64,000 nt of DNA from an uncultured Rothia sp. (lineage in GTDB: Bacteria > Actinomycetota > Actinomycetes > Actinomycetales > Micrococcaceae), in contig CAMIIP010000007.1 of NCBI GenBank assembly GCA_946222285.1, positions 21,114 to 85,113 on the forward strand. The letters run 5' to 3'. Position 1 is the stretch's first letter. The number at the start of each line of letters is the position of its first letter. A program made the translations under genes and the position numbers. The notes beneath the pieces were generated by a model that ran no database searches, was not told the origin of the DNA, and worked only from the letters and a program-made list of their open reading frames with translations. Shown piece by piece: positions 18,826-28,140 of this stretch.

Positions 18826-19680
18826 TTGCTGGCACGACGGCGGGCAAGCGAGCGTCAGCAACCCGGTATTTCTGATGGAACTCAAGTCTGTGAATCTGAT
18901 GAAGAGTATCTCGGTAACGCAGAAGAGGACCATGTACGGCCAGGCCTTCGGGAACAATTACTCTATGAAGAGTTAGAGCGCTACCCGGAACAGTCCGGTA
19001 ATCACTCTTTACCGCACCGTTATCGGTGGAAAACTCCTTTTAAAACAGCGTTAGCCGTCTTTGTCTTAGGGATTCTTTGCATCGCAGTAATCTATGGAGT
19101 TGGAACCCATCATTCATCTGCTCCAGAATCAATACCGCTGACCGGGCAAACAGCGCAGCCGGTCACAAAAGAACAAGCGACAGAATTACCTGCGGTATCG
19201 GCAGCTCAGACATCGTCCGCTAGCGGAACAGAATTTCAGGTTCATGTAGCCGGGGCAGTCAAGAATCCTGGTCTCTATAGCATCTCAGCTACCGCACGCA
19301 TCGGAGATGCTATAGAACATGCGGGAGGAGCAATCGGAGAAGCAGATCTTAATCGAGTCAACCTGGCACAACCTGTCACAGACGGCTTACAGATACTCGT
19401 ACCGCAACAAGGGGATCAGGTATCAGTTCCAAGCCAGACGACAAGCATTCATCCATCAGAGGGAAGTAGCGAGAGCGGGGTATCGCAAACACTCATTAAT
19501 CTCAATACTGCTAGCGCAGAACAACTTCAAGAGCTCCCCAGGGTAGGGCCAAAGCTTGCCCAAAAAATTATTGATTACCGTGAAAGTAACGGCCCTTACG
19601 CCGCTGTAGAAGATCTTGACAACGTAGCTGGCATTGGTCCTACTATGCTGGAAAATATTTCCCCTTTGGTCACTGTATGA
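18826..19680 (+). CDS. comEA: ComEA-like DNA-binding competence protein
   Basis: ComEA binds incoming DNA outside the membrane during transformation. After a cytoplasmic stretch there is one membrane helix (FKTALAVFVLGILCIAVIYG, about residues 71-90). An SLBB domain (VHVAGAVKNPGLYSI) and a C-terminal double helix-hairpin-helix (LINLNTASAEQLQELPRVGP, DLDNVAGIGPTML) follow. The 5' end is doubtful: the only start in frame is TTG 18826 without a ribosome site. ATG 18779, preceded by GGTGGA, runs in another frame and would join this one if one A were added to the A5 run near 18820. comEC overlaps its stop by ATGA. Confidence 0.85.
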   Translation: MLARRRASERQQPGISDGTQVCESDEEYLGNAEEDHVRPGLREQLLYEELERYPEQSGNHSLPHRYRWKTPFKTALAVFVLGILCIAVIYGVGTHHSSAPESIPLTGQTAQPVTKEQATELPAVSAAQTSSASGTEFQVHVAGAVKNPGLYSISATARIGDAIEHAGGAIGEADLNRVNLAQPVTDGLQILVPQQGDQVSVPSQTTSIHPSEGSSESGVSQTLINLNTASAEQLQELPRVGPKLAQKIIDYRESNGPYAAVEDLDNVAGIGPTMLENISPLVTV

Positions 19681-21239
19681 AAGCGTTACTGTCCCGGAAA
19701 GTTTACCCGCCAGCTCCAAATCCTAAGAACGATCAGCGTATCCACCGCGCCTACAAGCCAACTCTCTACGATTTCAGGCTCTTCCCCAGTTGTCTTACGA
19801 ATTTAGCTCTCCTGCTAGTCTTTTTTACTTTCGGACTTCAAGGTCTCTATTTTCTTATTCCTATCATGATGTGCGTTACTGCATGTTTCTTCGTTATCCA
19901 ACGTAAAACCCAGAGTCCCTCTACTGTCGTCCTTAGCAGCCAGGCGGTTCTCTGCCTGATTTTCGTGTTCCTTCAAATCATCGCTCTATTTGCCACCGGA
20001 AGTATCCGAGACGAAAAAACACTCGCATCCTGCCAGGGCATCTCAACGACCTTCGAAGGAACCATTATTTCTGCCAAACCTCTTGCTACCGGTATCACCA
20101 TGGCAGAAATTCAACCTCGTACCATACAGTGCAAAGGCTCTCTCAAGCCTTTGAGCAGAACTATTACTGCTTTTCTGCCCGAGCCGTTGCCCCGCAGCAC
20201 ACAGGTAACGATTCGTGGAAAACTCGTTCGAGATAAAGGACGTCTTATTCTCAAAAGCTTTACCCTCAAAAATATAGAGGTTACCCCCATTTCTTGGACA
20301 GAAAAGCTCAAAAACCGGGTGAGGCAAACTTCTCAGCGGCAGCTCACCTTCGACCAAACATCACTTCTGCTCGGACTCTCGTATGGCGATGATAGCGCCA
20401 TGCAACCATCTGTCAAAGAGGAATTCAAGACAGCAGGTCTTACTCACCTCACAGCTGTCTCCGGAGCAAATATCTCCATCATTTTTCTCATCGCTTATAG
20501 AATCGGGCAATTCGTCCGTCTTCATCGAAAACTACTCATTATGCTTGCCTTTATCGCAACCCTCTGTTATTCACAATTTGTAGGCTGGGAGGGTTCAGTC
20601 ACTAGAGCCTGGTGTATGGGGTTAGTAGGTGCTTTTGCTCTTATCTTGGGCAGCGGAAAATCGACTCTTCCGCTTTTTTCAACGGTAATTATTGGCTTAC
20701 TGCTTTTTGATCCTGAGCTCAGTGTAAATTTCGGTTTTCTTCTTTCGCTGGTAGCAACTGCTTCTCTCATCCTTTTGGCTCCACCGCTTTCACGAATTAT
20801 CGGTTCCATCGCACCACAGATAATTGCCGATGCATTCTCCATTCCTATAGCTGCAACGCTCTGGACAACACCTGTTCTCTTACTTCTTTCGGGGAAAATT
20901 TCCACCTTCACTGTAATCGCAAATGTTTTAGCTGCTCCTTTTGTTGCCCCTATTACCGTTCTTGGGTTGCTCGTCTTTCTCTCCTCGTCCGTTCCTTTTC
21001 TCGAACCCGCCCACCATATACTGCTTCCTCTCGCTCGGTGTCTGACTCAACCGCTACTGGACATCGCCAGTTGGATTGCTTCTTTACCTCACAGCAGTTT
21101 CGACGTTCCGGCTACTGTGCTTACCTTCAGCATTACCTGTGTAAGCGCCCTCGCTTTTACCACGGTCTTGCTTGTCATCGATCGCTCTATGACGCGATAC
21201 CTCATTGGTATGCCAATGGATGGCATGGTGCGCTCATGA
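19677..21239 (+). CDS. comEC: ComEC/Rec2 membrane channel part
   Basis: ComEC moves single-stranded DNA through the membrane. This 520-residue part holds the N-terminal membrane helices, an OB-like DUF4131 segment (about residues 120-220) and the Competence domain with the signature GLTHLTAVSGANISI. About eight further membrane helices follow. The protein ends after LLVIDRSMTRYLIG, where single-chain ComEC proteins normally continue into a metallo-beta-lactamase domain. Here that domain is encoded by the next gene, which overlaps by ATGA. The start ATG overlaps the comEA stop. Confidence 0.88.
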   Translation: MKALLSRKVYPPAPNPKNDQRIHRAYKPTLYDFRLFPSCLTNLALLLVFFTFGLQGLYFLIPIMMCVTACFFVIQRKTQSPSTVVLSSQAVLCLIFVFLQIIALFATGSIRDEKTLASCQGISTTFEGTIISAKPLATGITMAEIQPRTIQCKGSLKPLSRTITAFLPEPLPRSTQVTIRGKLVRDKGRLILKSFTLKNIEVTPISWTEKLKNRVRQTSQRQLTFDQTSLLLGLSYGDDSAMQPSVKEEFKTAGLTHLTAVSGANISIIFLIAYRIGQFVRLHRKLLIMLAFIATLCYSQFVGWEGSVTRAWCMGLVGAFALILGSGKSTLPLFSTVIIGLLLFDPELSVNFGFLLSLVATASLILLAPPLSRIIGSIAPQIIADAFSIPIAATLWTTPVLLLLSGKISTFTVIANVLAAPFVAPITVLGLLVFLSSSVPFLEPAHHILLPLARCLTQPLLDIASWIASLPHSSFDVPATVLTFSITCVSALAFTTVLLVIDRSMTRYLIGMPMDGMVRS

Positions 21240-22138
21240 AAAAACATCAAATCATCGCCACAGAACCCCATGGCCATCGCCTCATGGTCTTTATTATTTT
21301 TGCGCTATTATTCGTATTAATCATCGTCGGATGGCGCCTTTACCTTAACTATCACAAAACAACAGAGGCTCCGACTAACTGGCAATTCATCAGTTGCGAC
21401 GTAGGTCAGGGAGATATGTCTCTTATCAAAACAGACGATCATAGTGCTATTGCTATCGATGCAGGCCCAGACCCTCAAAGTGCACAATCCTGCCTTACCT
21501 GGGCAGGAATCACCACCATTACGCATGTATTTATTACGCACGATCATTTAGACCATCGTGGCGGGCTAGAAGCTATCTGCCACCAATGCACTGTTATTAC
21601 CAGTGATTATTCCAGCTCAAAAATTTCCACTAGGCTATCTACGGCCCAATTCGTCCAAGCACAGGAAGGAATGACTTACCAGCTTTCTGATAACACAACC
21701 ATCACTGTTATATCTGCACCTCAACACACCCAATCCGTACCCGGAGACAGCGAGTCATCGCAAGAAAACAACAGTTCGTTAGTTCTCAATGCCACTTTTA
21801 TCGCACCAGCTAACTTCAACGTTCTTCTCACCGGAGATATCGAAGAAGGTCGAATTAACCAGCTTCTACCTCAACTCAATCTTCCCAGAACAGATATCTT
21901 GAAGATACCTCATCACGGTTCAAAATATTCTGGAACAGCCTTAGAAACCCGTCTCAAACCAGCCGTCGGTGTTATCTCCGCCGGAAAAAATAACAGTTAC
22001 GGGCACCCCAACCAAGAAATTATCGATGCTCTTCAGCAAACAAATACTCACATCTTTGAAACCGAAACCACCGGGCATATTGCCTTTGTTGCGGCCACGG
22101 AAGGTAACCAGTTAGAAATTACTACTCAAAAAACATGA
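21236..22138 (+). CDS. ComEC-type metallo-beta-lactamase domain protein
   Basis: A 300-residue protein with one N-terminal membrane helix (LMVFIIFALLFVLIIVGW) and then a beta-lactamase-fold hydrolase of the ComEC C-terminal type. Visible motifs are SCDVGQGDMSLI, the metal motif HDHLDHRGGLEAI, VLLTGDIEE, IPHHGSKYSGT and YGHPNQEII. In ComEC this domain is thought to degrade the non-transported DNA strand. It is separated from the channel part only by an ATGA overlap at 21236-21239. The frame is open upstream to 21038, but that part overlaps the channel gene and is not conserved. Confidence 0.85.
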   Translation: MKKHQIIATEPHGHRLMVFIIFALLFVLIIVGWRLYLNYHKTTEAPTNWQFISCDVGQGDMSLIKTDDHSAIAIDAGPDPQSAQSCLTWAGITTITHVFITHDHLDHRGGLEAICHQCTVITSDYSSSKISTRLSTAQFVQAQEGMTYQLSDNTTITVISAPQHTQSVPGDSESSQENNSSLVLNATFIAPANFNVLLTGDIEEGRINQLLPQLNLPRTDILKIPHHGSKYSGTALETRLKPAVGVISAGKNNSYGHPNQEIIDALQQTNTHIFETETTGHIAFVAATEGNQLEITTQKT

Positions 22139-22171
22139 CACAATAGAAGCCAAAAGTCAGAAAGGGAACCC

Positions 22172-23170
22172 ATGGCTAGAGCTACCTCAAAAACAAACAG
22201 CGCAACCAATGACTGGCGCAACGTTACCATGGCTCCCATCGTGCTTCTCTACGGTAATGAAGAATACTTTGTCGCATCTGTAGAAAGAAATTTGAGAGAG
22301 CAGTTCAAATCTGAGCATACCGATGCAGAAGTGGCAAGTCTCAATGCCAAGGAGTATTCCAAGGGAGAACTCAACGTTTTAGCCAGACCCTCTCTCTTTG
22401 GAAATTCTAAGCTTATTGAGGTAAGAAACCTCGCCACCATGAGTGAGGATTTTCTGAACGACTTTCTGCTTTATGCCAAGAATCCTGAACCCGAGAATAT
22501 GGTGGTTTTGCACCATTCTGGAGGTAACAGAGGCAAGAAACTTCTTGATTTAATTCGTGCTTCTCGCTCCTTTCACTTTGTAGAAACTAAACCTCTCAAA
22601 ACGGATAACGATAAAGCTACTTTTGTTAATTTTGAGTTCAAGGAACACCATAAAAAGATCGATCCAGCCGCAACTCGTCTGCTGGTAGCAGCAACAGGTA
22701 GCGATACCTCTGAATTAGCTTCTGCTTGTCGTCAGTTAATCGAAGATGGCCCCGATACCATTACCGAAGAATTTGTAGAAACCTATTATGGCGGCAGAAC
22801 AGAAGTGACCGCTTTCAAAGTTAGTGACGCCGCAGTAGCCGGGGACAGCCGCCAGGCGCTTAAACTTCTTCGCAACGCTCTTGATACGGGAGTAGATCCC
22901 ATTCCGCTCGTTGGCGCACTCGCCCTTAAAATCCGGAACATCGCTAAGGTACATGGGAGCCGCGGTCATGCTCAGGCAATGGCTGCCGAACTAAAAATGG
23001 CACCCTGGCAGGTAGAGTCAGCGCAACGAGATTCTCGTCGCTATTCAGCAGATGACCTCAGCCATATTCTTGTCGTATTAGCCAATGTTGATTCTCAGCT
23101 CAAAGGCGAGTCTGTTGACCCGCTCTACTCGCTGGAAAAAGCAGTACTGACGATTGCGCGGGCACGTTAA
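22172..23170 (+). CDS. holA: DNA polymerase III delta subunit
   Basis: The delta subunit opens the sliding clamp within the clamp loader. The 332-residue protein begins with VLLYGNEEYFVASVERNL, the typical delta N-terminus, and has ARPSLFGNSKLIEVRNL and the collar-domain region LVGALALKIRNIAKVHG, with LKGESVDPLYSLEKAVL near the end. The ATG at 22172 follows AAAGGGAA. It lies 33 bp after the comEC hydrolase gene; comEA-comEC-holA is a common order in Gram-positives. It converges on rpsT across a shared terminator. Confidence 0.93.
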   Translation: MARATSKTNSATNDWRNVTMAPIVLLYGNEEYFVASVERNLREQFKSEHTDAEVASLNAKEYSKGELNVLARPSLFGNSKLIEVRNLATMSEDFLNDFLLYAKNPEPENMVVLHHSGGNRGKKLLDLIRASRSFHFVETKPLKTDNDKATFVNFEFKEHHKKIDPAATRLLVAATGSDTSELASACRQLIEDGPDTITEEFVETYYGGRTEVTAFKVSDAAVAGDSRQALKLLRNALDTGVDPIPLVGALALKIRNIAKVHGSRGHAQAMAAELKMAPWQVESAQRDSRRYSADDLSHILVVLANVDSQLKGESVDPLYSLEKAVLTIARAR

Positions 23171-23214
23171 AGTTCTATCACCTCCAGGTGCTGTATCGAA
23201 CCGTAAGAGCATAC

Positions 23215-23246
23215 AAAAATGCCCCGGAAAATTCCGGGGCATTTTG
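23215..23246. terminator. bidirectional terminator between holA and rpsT
   Basis: The arms AAAATGCCCCGGAA (23216-23229) and TTCCGGGGCATTTT (23232-23245) are perfect complements flanked by A and T tracts, so the hairpin can end transcription from both convergent genes. Confidence 0.88.
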
Positions 23247-23285
23247 TCACTTCACTAATAGACAGCTACTTTCGTAGCCTAAGTA

Positions 23286-23549
23286 TTAGGAAAGCTTGTT
23301 TACGCGTGCAGCAAGACCTGACTTCTTGTTAGCAGCGTTCTTCTTGTGAAGAACACCCTTAGAAACAGCCTTGTCCAGTTTGCGGCTCGCAGCCTGAAGA
23401 GCTGAGGTAGCTTCTTCTTTATTCTGCGCCTCAACAGCGGAATCTACCTTGCGGAGAGAAGTCTTAAGATCTGACTTGATTGCGTTGTTACGCAGACGAG
23501 CCTTCTCGTTGGTGAGGATGCGCTTCTTCTGGGACTTGATGTTTGCCAC
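23286..23549 (-). CDS. rpsT: 30S ribosomal protein S20
   Basis: S20 binds 16S rRNA in the 30S subunit. The 87-residue basic, helical protein starts ANIKSQKKRILTNEKARLRN and ends with the conserved LDKAVSKGVLHKKNAANKKS region. The start is GTG at 23549. The frame runs upstream to 23669, but those residues are not S20-like. Its stop is 36 bp from the shared terminator. Confidence 0.97.
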   Translation of the reverse strand: MANIKSQKKRILTNEKARLRNNAIKSDLKTSLRKVDSAVEAQNKEEATSALQAASRKLDKAVSKGVLHKKNAANKKSGLAARVNKLS

Positions 23550-23722
23550 GATATAAAACTTTCTTTTTTGTCTAATTGGTCGGTGAGGGCTACGCTGACC
23601 AATCATCGACTGAGTGGCGTGGGGATACCTATGGCAATCGGTCAGCAGTGCCCGATGACCATCGGACACACAGCTAATTACTCTATCAGATAGGACTCTG
23701 GCAAGTCAGAGATTTTAACAAC

Positions 23723-24283
23723 TTAATGATGAGCTTGCTTGAAAGCTTCTTTGATGCGGTTAAATGTACCCGCATCCATGATGGATCCCTCTCGTCGTAC
23801 CGCTTCAGCATTGACGCGTATCACACGATTAAGTTTGACCTCCGATGGGCGTCCCTGTCGATCCCACGCTCCGATTCCAATATCGAGATAATTAGAATCG
23901 TGTTCGGTGCGGCTGTTGTGATCTTTGCTGGTAAGCATGAGGGCTAGCAGATGAGCGCCGTCGCGTCCCACTAAAATTACCGGACGATCTTTACCCTGGC
24001 TAAAGTCCTCCTCATAGGGCACCCAGGTCCAGACAACTTCGCCAGGATCTGGTTTTCCATCTGCGTTAGGGGAGTAACTGAAATCTATGGTGCCACGATA
24101 GTCTCCGGGATAAGATAACGAAGATTGGCTAACTTGCGAACTCCGTGGTGCTGTGTGCGGGCGCGAAGAACGCGGAACGGAACTCTGAGAAGAGTTCCCT
24201 TTATCCTGGATTTTCTGGTATTCCTTGTAGGTCCGCTGAGCTAGACCCAAGATTCGTTTGAGTGTTCCAAAATTAAACTGCAT
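23723..24283 (-). CDS. PemK/MazF-like fold protein, no antitoxin partner
   Basis: A 186-residue protein whose C-terminal about 120 residues resemble the PemK/MazF fold: GDYRGTIDFSYSP, GEVVWTWVPYEED, DRPVILVGRDG and LALMLTSKDH. The N-terminal 65 residues form a Ser/Pro-rich linker after a short helix. No small antitoxin gene is next to it: its neighbours are rpsT and lepA. Similar solitary proteins are common in actinobacteria, and whether they cleave RNA is uncertain. I use ATG 24283; TTG 24292 would add three residues. Confidence 0.75.
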   Translation of the reverse strand: MQFNFGTLKRILGLAQRTYKEYQKIQDKGNSSQSSVPRSSRPHTAPRSSQVSQSSLSYPGDYRGTIDFSYSPNADGKPDPGEVVWTWVPYEEDFSQGKDRPVILVGRDGAHLLALMLTSKDHNSRTEHDSNYLDIGIGAWDRQGRPSEVKLNRVIRVNAEAVRREGSIMDAGTFNRIKEAFKQAHH

Positions 24284-24453
24284 GGAATCCAATCTAGTCG
24301 CCTCACACAGAGAATAAAGACGTCAACCTAATTTGTCCCTATGTTTTCAGATGATTTGTGCTCTGATTTACGCAGATTTATTGAAAACGTGGGAGACTAG
24401 ATAATTGATCCAACTTGTCTCGCAGTTATCTGCGCTTGAAAGGAAAATCCTCA

Positions 24454-26298
24454 GTGTCACCTATGGCTTCTCACGCGCCCCAACCGGCGGCAACCAATCC
24501 GGAGATTCTCCGTAATTTCTGCATTATTGCCCATATTGACCACGGTAAGTCCACCCTCGCAGACCGCATGTTGCAGGCAACGGGTGTGGTAACGCCTCGC
24601 GAGATGAAAGCTCAGTATTTAGACCGTATGGATATTGAACGCGAGCGCGGCATCACGATTAAATCGCAGGCTGTTCGTATGCCTTGGGAGGTCGAGGGGC
24701 AAGCTTATGCACTGAATATGATTGATACCCCCGGTCACGTGGACTTCACCTATGAGGTTTCCCGTTCCTTGGCGGCTTGTGAAGGTGCTTTGCTTCTTGT
24801 GGATGCTGCCCAGGGGATTGAGGCTCAGACCCTCGCTAATCTTTATTTGGCCATGGAAAATGATTTGACGATTATTCCTGTGCTTAACAAAATTGATCTT
24901 CCTGCTGCTAATCCGGATAAGTACGCCCAGGAACTGGCTAATCTTATTGGTGTGGAGCCCGAGGATGTTTTGCGAGTCTCGGGTAAGACTGGTGAGGGCG
25001 TTGAGGCTCTGCTTGACCGCATTGTAGAGCTTATTCCTGCGCCTCAGGGGCAGGCTGACGCATCTGCTCGTGCTATGATTTTCGATTCTGTCTATGATTC
25101 TTACCGTGGTGTCGTTACCTATGTTCGTGTGGTGGATGGCAAATTAGAACCTCGCCAAAAGATCAAGATGATGTCTACCGGTGCTGAGCATGAGCTCTTG
25201 GAAATTGGTGTGATTTCGCCTGAGCCTAAACCCACTAAAGGGCTTGGTGTGGGTGAAGTGGGCTATCTGATTACCGGTGTGAAGGACGTGCGTCAGTCCC
25301 GTGTGGGTGATACCGTTACGTCTTCGGTTAATTCGGCTGCTGAATCTCTTGGCGGATATGAAGACCCTAAGCCCATGGTTTTCTCTGGACTCTTTCCTAT
25401 CGACGGTTCGGACTACCCGATTTTGCGTGACGCGCTGGATAAGCTCAAGCTCAATGATGCGGCTCTTATCTATGAGCCTGAAACATCGGTGGCCTTGGGC
25501 TTCGGATTCCGTTGCGGTTTCCTTGGTTTGCTTCATTTGGAGATTGTACGCGAGCGCCTAGAACGCGAATTTAATCTTGATCTGATTTCAACGGCTCCCA
25601 ACGTTATTTATGATGTTGTGGATGAGCACGGCGAATCACGCCGCGTCACGAATCCCAGTGAGTTTCCTGAGGGAAAAATTGCCACCATTAAAGAGCCGAT
25701 GGTTGCCTGTACCATCATTGCGCCCAGTGAATTTATCGGAGCCATTATGGAGCTCTGCCAGTCTAAACGTGGTCAGCTTGGCGGTATGGACTATCTCTCG
25801 GAAGACCGTGTGGAATTGCGCTACCGTCTGCCTTTGGCAGAAATTGTTTTTGATTTCTTCGATCAGCTCAAATCGCGGACCAAGGGTTATGCTTCTTTGG
25901 ATTGGAAGTTTGACGGCGAAGAAGAAGCCGATTTGGTGAAGGTAGATATTTTGCTTCAGGGTGAGAAGGTAGATGCTTTCTCGGCAATTACTCATAAAGA
26001 TAAGGCCTACTCTTACGGTGTGATGATGACCGGTAAACTCCGCGAGCTGATTCCTAGGCAGCAGTTTGAGATACCGATTCAGGCGGCTATTGGTTCGCGT
26101 ATTATTGCTCGTGAGAATATTCGCGCTATCCGCAAGGATGTTCTTTCTAAGTGTTACGGTGGCGATATTTCTCGTAAGCGTAAGCTTTTGGAGAAGCAGA
26201 AAGCCGGTAAGAAGCGTATGAAGATGGTTGGACGTGTGGAGGTTCCGCAGGAAGCCTTTATTGCAGCTCTGTCTTCGGGGGAGGAAACCAAGAAGTGA
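24454..26298 (+). CDS. lepA: elongation factor 4 (LepA GTPase)
   Basis: EF4 acts on the ribosome during elongation or initiation. The GTPase domain shows AHIDHGKSTLADRM (G1), ERGITIKSQ (G2), DTPGHVDFTYE (G3) and NKIDLPAA (G4). EF-G-like domains and the LepA C-terminal domain ending SSGEETKK follow. GTG 24454 is chosen because GAAAGGA lies about 10 bp upstream (614 residues). ATG 24463 is also possible; the open frame back to 24415 is unconserved. It overlaps hemW by GTGA. Confidence 0.96.
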   Translation: MSPMASHAPQPAATNPEILRNFCIIAHIDHGKSTLADRMLQATGVVTPREMKAQYLDRMDIERERGITIKSQAVRMPWEVEGQAYALNMIDTPGHVDFTYEVSRSLAACEGALLLVDAAQGIEAQTLANLYLAMENDLTIIPVLNKIDLPAANPDKYAQELANLIGVEPEDVLRVSGKTGEGVEALLDRIVELIPAPQGQADASARAMIFDSVYDSYRGVVTYVRVVDGKLEPRQKIKMMSTGAEHELLEIGVISPEPKPTKGLGVGEVGYLITGVKDVRQSRVGDTVTSSVNSAAESLGGYEDPKPMVFSGLFPIDGSDYPILRDALDKLKLNDAALIYEPETSVALGFGFRCGFLGLLHLEIVRERLEREFNLDLISTAPNVIYDVVDEHGESRRVTNPSEFPEGKIATIKEPMVACTIIAPSEFIGAIMELCQSKRGQLGGMDYLSEDRVELRYRLPLAEIVFDFFDQLKSRTKGYASLDWKFDGEEEADLVKVDILLQGEKVDAFSAITHKDKAYSYGVMMTGKLRELIPRQQFEIPIQAAIGSRIIARENIRAIRKDVLSKCYGGDISRKRKLLEKQKAGKKRMKMVGRVEVPQEAFIAALSSGEETKK

Positions 26299-27539
26299 GC
26301 CCAGCTCAACCTCTTGGAATGCCAGCTCCTGCTCACGGTCTGATTGGAGCGGAATCAGTTGCCGCAGGTGCTGGTAAACCTTTTTCTCTCTATATTCATG
26401 TGCCTTACTGTTCGGTGCGTTGCGGTTACTGTGATTTCAACACCTACGCCCAGGATGATTTTGGTAACGGTATAAGTTTGGAAACCTACGCGGATGAGGC
26501 AATTGCTGAATTGGACTTTGCTCAAAAGGCTCTGGCAGAGTCGGGGGCAGTTGTGCCACCGCTTCATTCCATCTTCTTTGGCGGTGGAACACCTACTCGT
26601 CTACCAAGTGCCCATTTAGTGCGCATATTGCAGCACGCCATTGCGCTTTTTGGGCTGGAGGACGGCGCTGAGATTACTACTGAGGCCAATCCCGATTCAG
26701 TGACTCAGCAGGATATCGAGATCCTCGCCCGGGGTGGTTTCAGCCGTATTTCTTTGGGGATGCAGTCGGCGGTTCCGCGCGTCCTGAATATTCTTGATCG
26801 CACCCACACTCCGGCGAATGTACCCAAGGTGGTGCAGTGGGCGCAACAGGCAGGGCTTCAGGCTTCTGTTGATCTAATTTTTGGTTCTCCCGGCGAAACT
26901 TTGGTTGAGTGGGAAGAGTCTTTGCGCGCTGCGGTTTCTTATCAGCCCGATCATATTTCTGCTTATTCGCTCATCGTGGAGGAAGGCACCAAGATGTGGG
27001 TGCAGATTCGGAGGGGTGAGCATCAACTTCCTGACGATGATCTCATGGCTGATATGTATCTGCTGGCAGATCGTATCTTGGGAGAAGCCGGCTATCACTG
27101 GTATGAAGTCTCAAATTTTTCGCGCGATGTATTCACCAGAAGCAAGCATAACCTTGCCTACTGGAACAACGCGAACTGGTGGGGGATTGGTCCCGGTGCT
27201 CATTCGCACTTTGGTGGAACTCGCTGGTGGAATGTGAAGCACCCCGTATCCTATTCTCACCGGATTCGTGAGAAGGTTTCTCCGGCTCAGGCATGTGAGA
27301 TGCTGACGCCTCAACAACAACGATTCGAAGAAGTGATGTTAGGTCTGAGGATTCGTGAGGGGCTTCGCCAAGAAATATTACTGAAGGATTTTAGCCAAGA
27401 AACCATTCAGCGTAAATTATCCTGGCTGAGGCAAGAAGAACTGATTGAAAATCCAGAAGAATCTGGAGAGCGGATCGTTCTTACGCTCAAGGGTAGGCTT
27501 CTCGCTGATGCTGTTACCCGCGAATTATTACCTGAATAA
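26295..27539 (+). CDS. hemW: HemW-like radical SAM protein
   Basis: HemW is a radical SAM protein that binds heme and acts as a heme chaperone; it was long misannotated as coproporphyrinogen oxidase HemN. The 414-residue protein has the cluster motif CSVRCGYC in YIHVPYCSVRCGYCDFNTYA, then FFGGGTPTRLPS and SLGMQSAVPRVL. The C-terminal wing runs from QRFEEVMLGLRIREG. The GTG start overlaps the lepA stop, so translation is likely coupled. The length is normal for HemW. Confidence 0.93.
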   Translation: MSPAQPLGMPAPAHGLIGAESVAAGAGKPFSLYIHVPYCSVRCGYCDFNTYAQDDFGNGISLETYADEAIAELDFAQKALAESGAVVPPLHSIFFGGGTPTRLPSAHLVRILQHAIALFGLEDGAEITTEANPDSVTQQDIEILARGGFSRISLGMQSAVPRVLNILDRTHTPANVPKVVQWAQQAGLQASVDLIFGSPGETLVEWEESLRAAVSYQPDHISAYSLIVEEGTKMWVQIRRGEHQLPDDDLMADMYLLADRILGEAGYHWYEVSNFSRDVFTRSKHNLAYWNNANWWGIGPGAHSHFGGTRWWNVKHPVSYSHRIREKVSPAQACEMLTPQQQRFEEVMLGLRIREGLRQEILLKDFSQETIQRKLSWLRQEELIENPEESGERIVLTLKGRLLADAVTRELLPE

Positions 27540-27547
27540 ATAGTTAA

Positions 27548-27586
27548 GCGGGGGGCAATACCGGTTCGGTATTGCCCCCCCCGCTT
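27548..27586. terminator. GC-rich hairpin after hemW
   Basis: GGGGGGCAATACCG (27550-27563) pairs with CGGTATTGCCCCCC (27567-27580) around a three-base loop. It sits between convergent hemW and the DUF4870 gene. T runs are short on both sides, so efficiency is uncertain. Confidence 0.7.
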
Positions 27587-27594
27587 GAGAGAAT

Positions 27595-28104
27595 TTAACG
27601 TCGAGAAAAAAAGCGATCGAATAGTAAGGTGTTACCTCGATACTGGTATGGATTACCGCGATTGACTTTAATGCCCGCAATCAACGACATTAAGGCGAGG
27701 TAGCTCCACAATAACGCAGCAATTAACCCGAAAATCCACCCAACGAAGGGTAGCGATGCAAGAAGCATCGAAACAATAATAATGATGGTTGGTAGCAACG
27801 TAAAATTAAACGCTTCACGCGACTCCTGCTCAGTAAATGCGCCGCGGTCACGGTAGAGGTAATACACGATTCCGGAAGGCAAACAGCCAATGACGCCGCC
27901 GAAATGGGCGAGAGTCGCAATATTACGATCCTGGTGCACTGTCAGCCTATTAGGAGTAGCCGAGCTACCTTCAAACTTCGCTTCAGCGGTTGACCTTGAT
28001 TTCAAAGAATTCCCATTCTGGTTAGTTCCCAGCCTAGGCTGAGCGGAATATCTGACCATCCTCATTCTAAAAGAAATTGTTAGCCGATAAAGGGGTAAGC
28101 CCAA
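27595..28104 (-). CDS. DUF4870 membrane protein
   Basis: A small membrane protein of up to 169 residues. The C-terminal 110 residues match DUF4870: RNIATLAHFGGVIGCLPSGI, YYLYRDRGAFTEQESREAFN and two to three hydrophobic helices. Function is unknown. The first about 55 residues are polar and poorly conserved. The start is unclear: TTG 28104 has AGG upstream, while ATG 28065 and 28059 have no good ribosome site. It converges with hemW. Confidence 0.8.
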   Translation of the reverse strand: MGLPLYRLTISFRMRMVRYSAQPRLGTNQNGNSLKSRSTAEAKFEGSSATPNRLTVHQDRNIATLAHFGGVIGCLPSGIVYYLYRDRGAFTEQESREAFNFTLLPTIIIIVSMLLASLPFVGWIFGLIAALLWSYLALMSLIAGIKVNRGNPYQYRGNTLLFDRFFSRR

Positions 28105-28140
28105 ATTACCTAGAATCTTTCAGGAGAGTTCGACCACAGC

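Noticed and set aside
21038..21235. 66-codon upstream extension of the ComEC hydrolase frame
   Set aside because: It overlaps the channel gene in another frame, has no membrane or family character, and is best seen as chance openness.
23585..23722. A small gene or RNA upstream of rpsT
   Set aside because: The open frame continues rpsT upstream without conserved residues; only leader/promoter sequence is likely.
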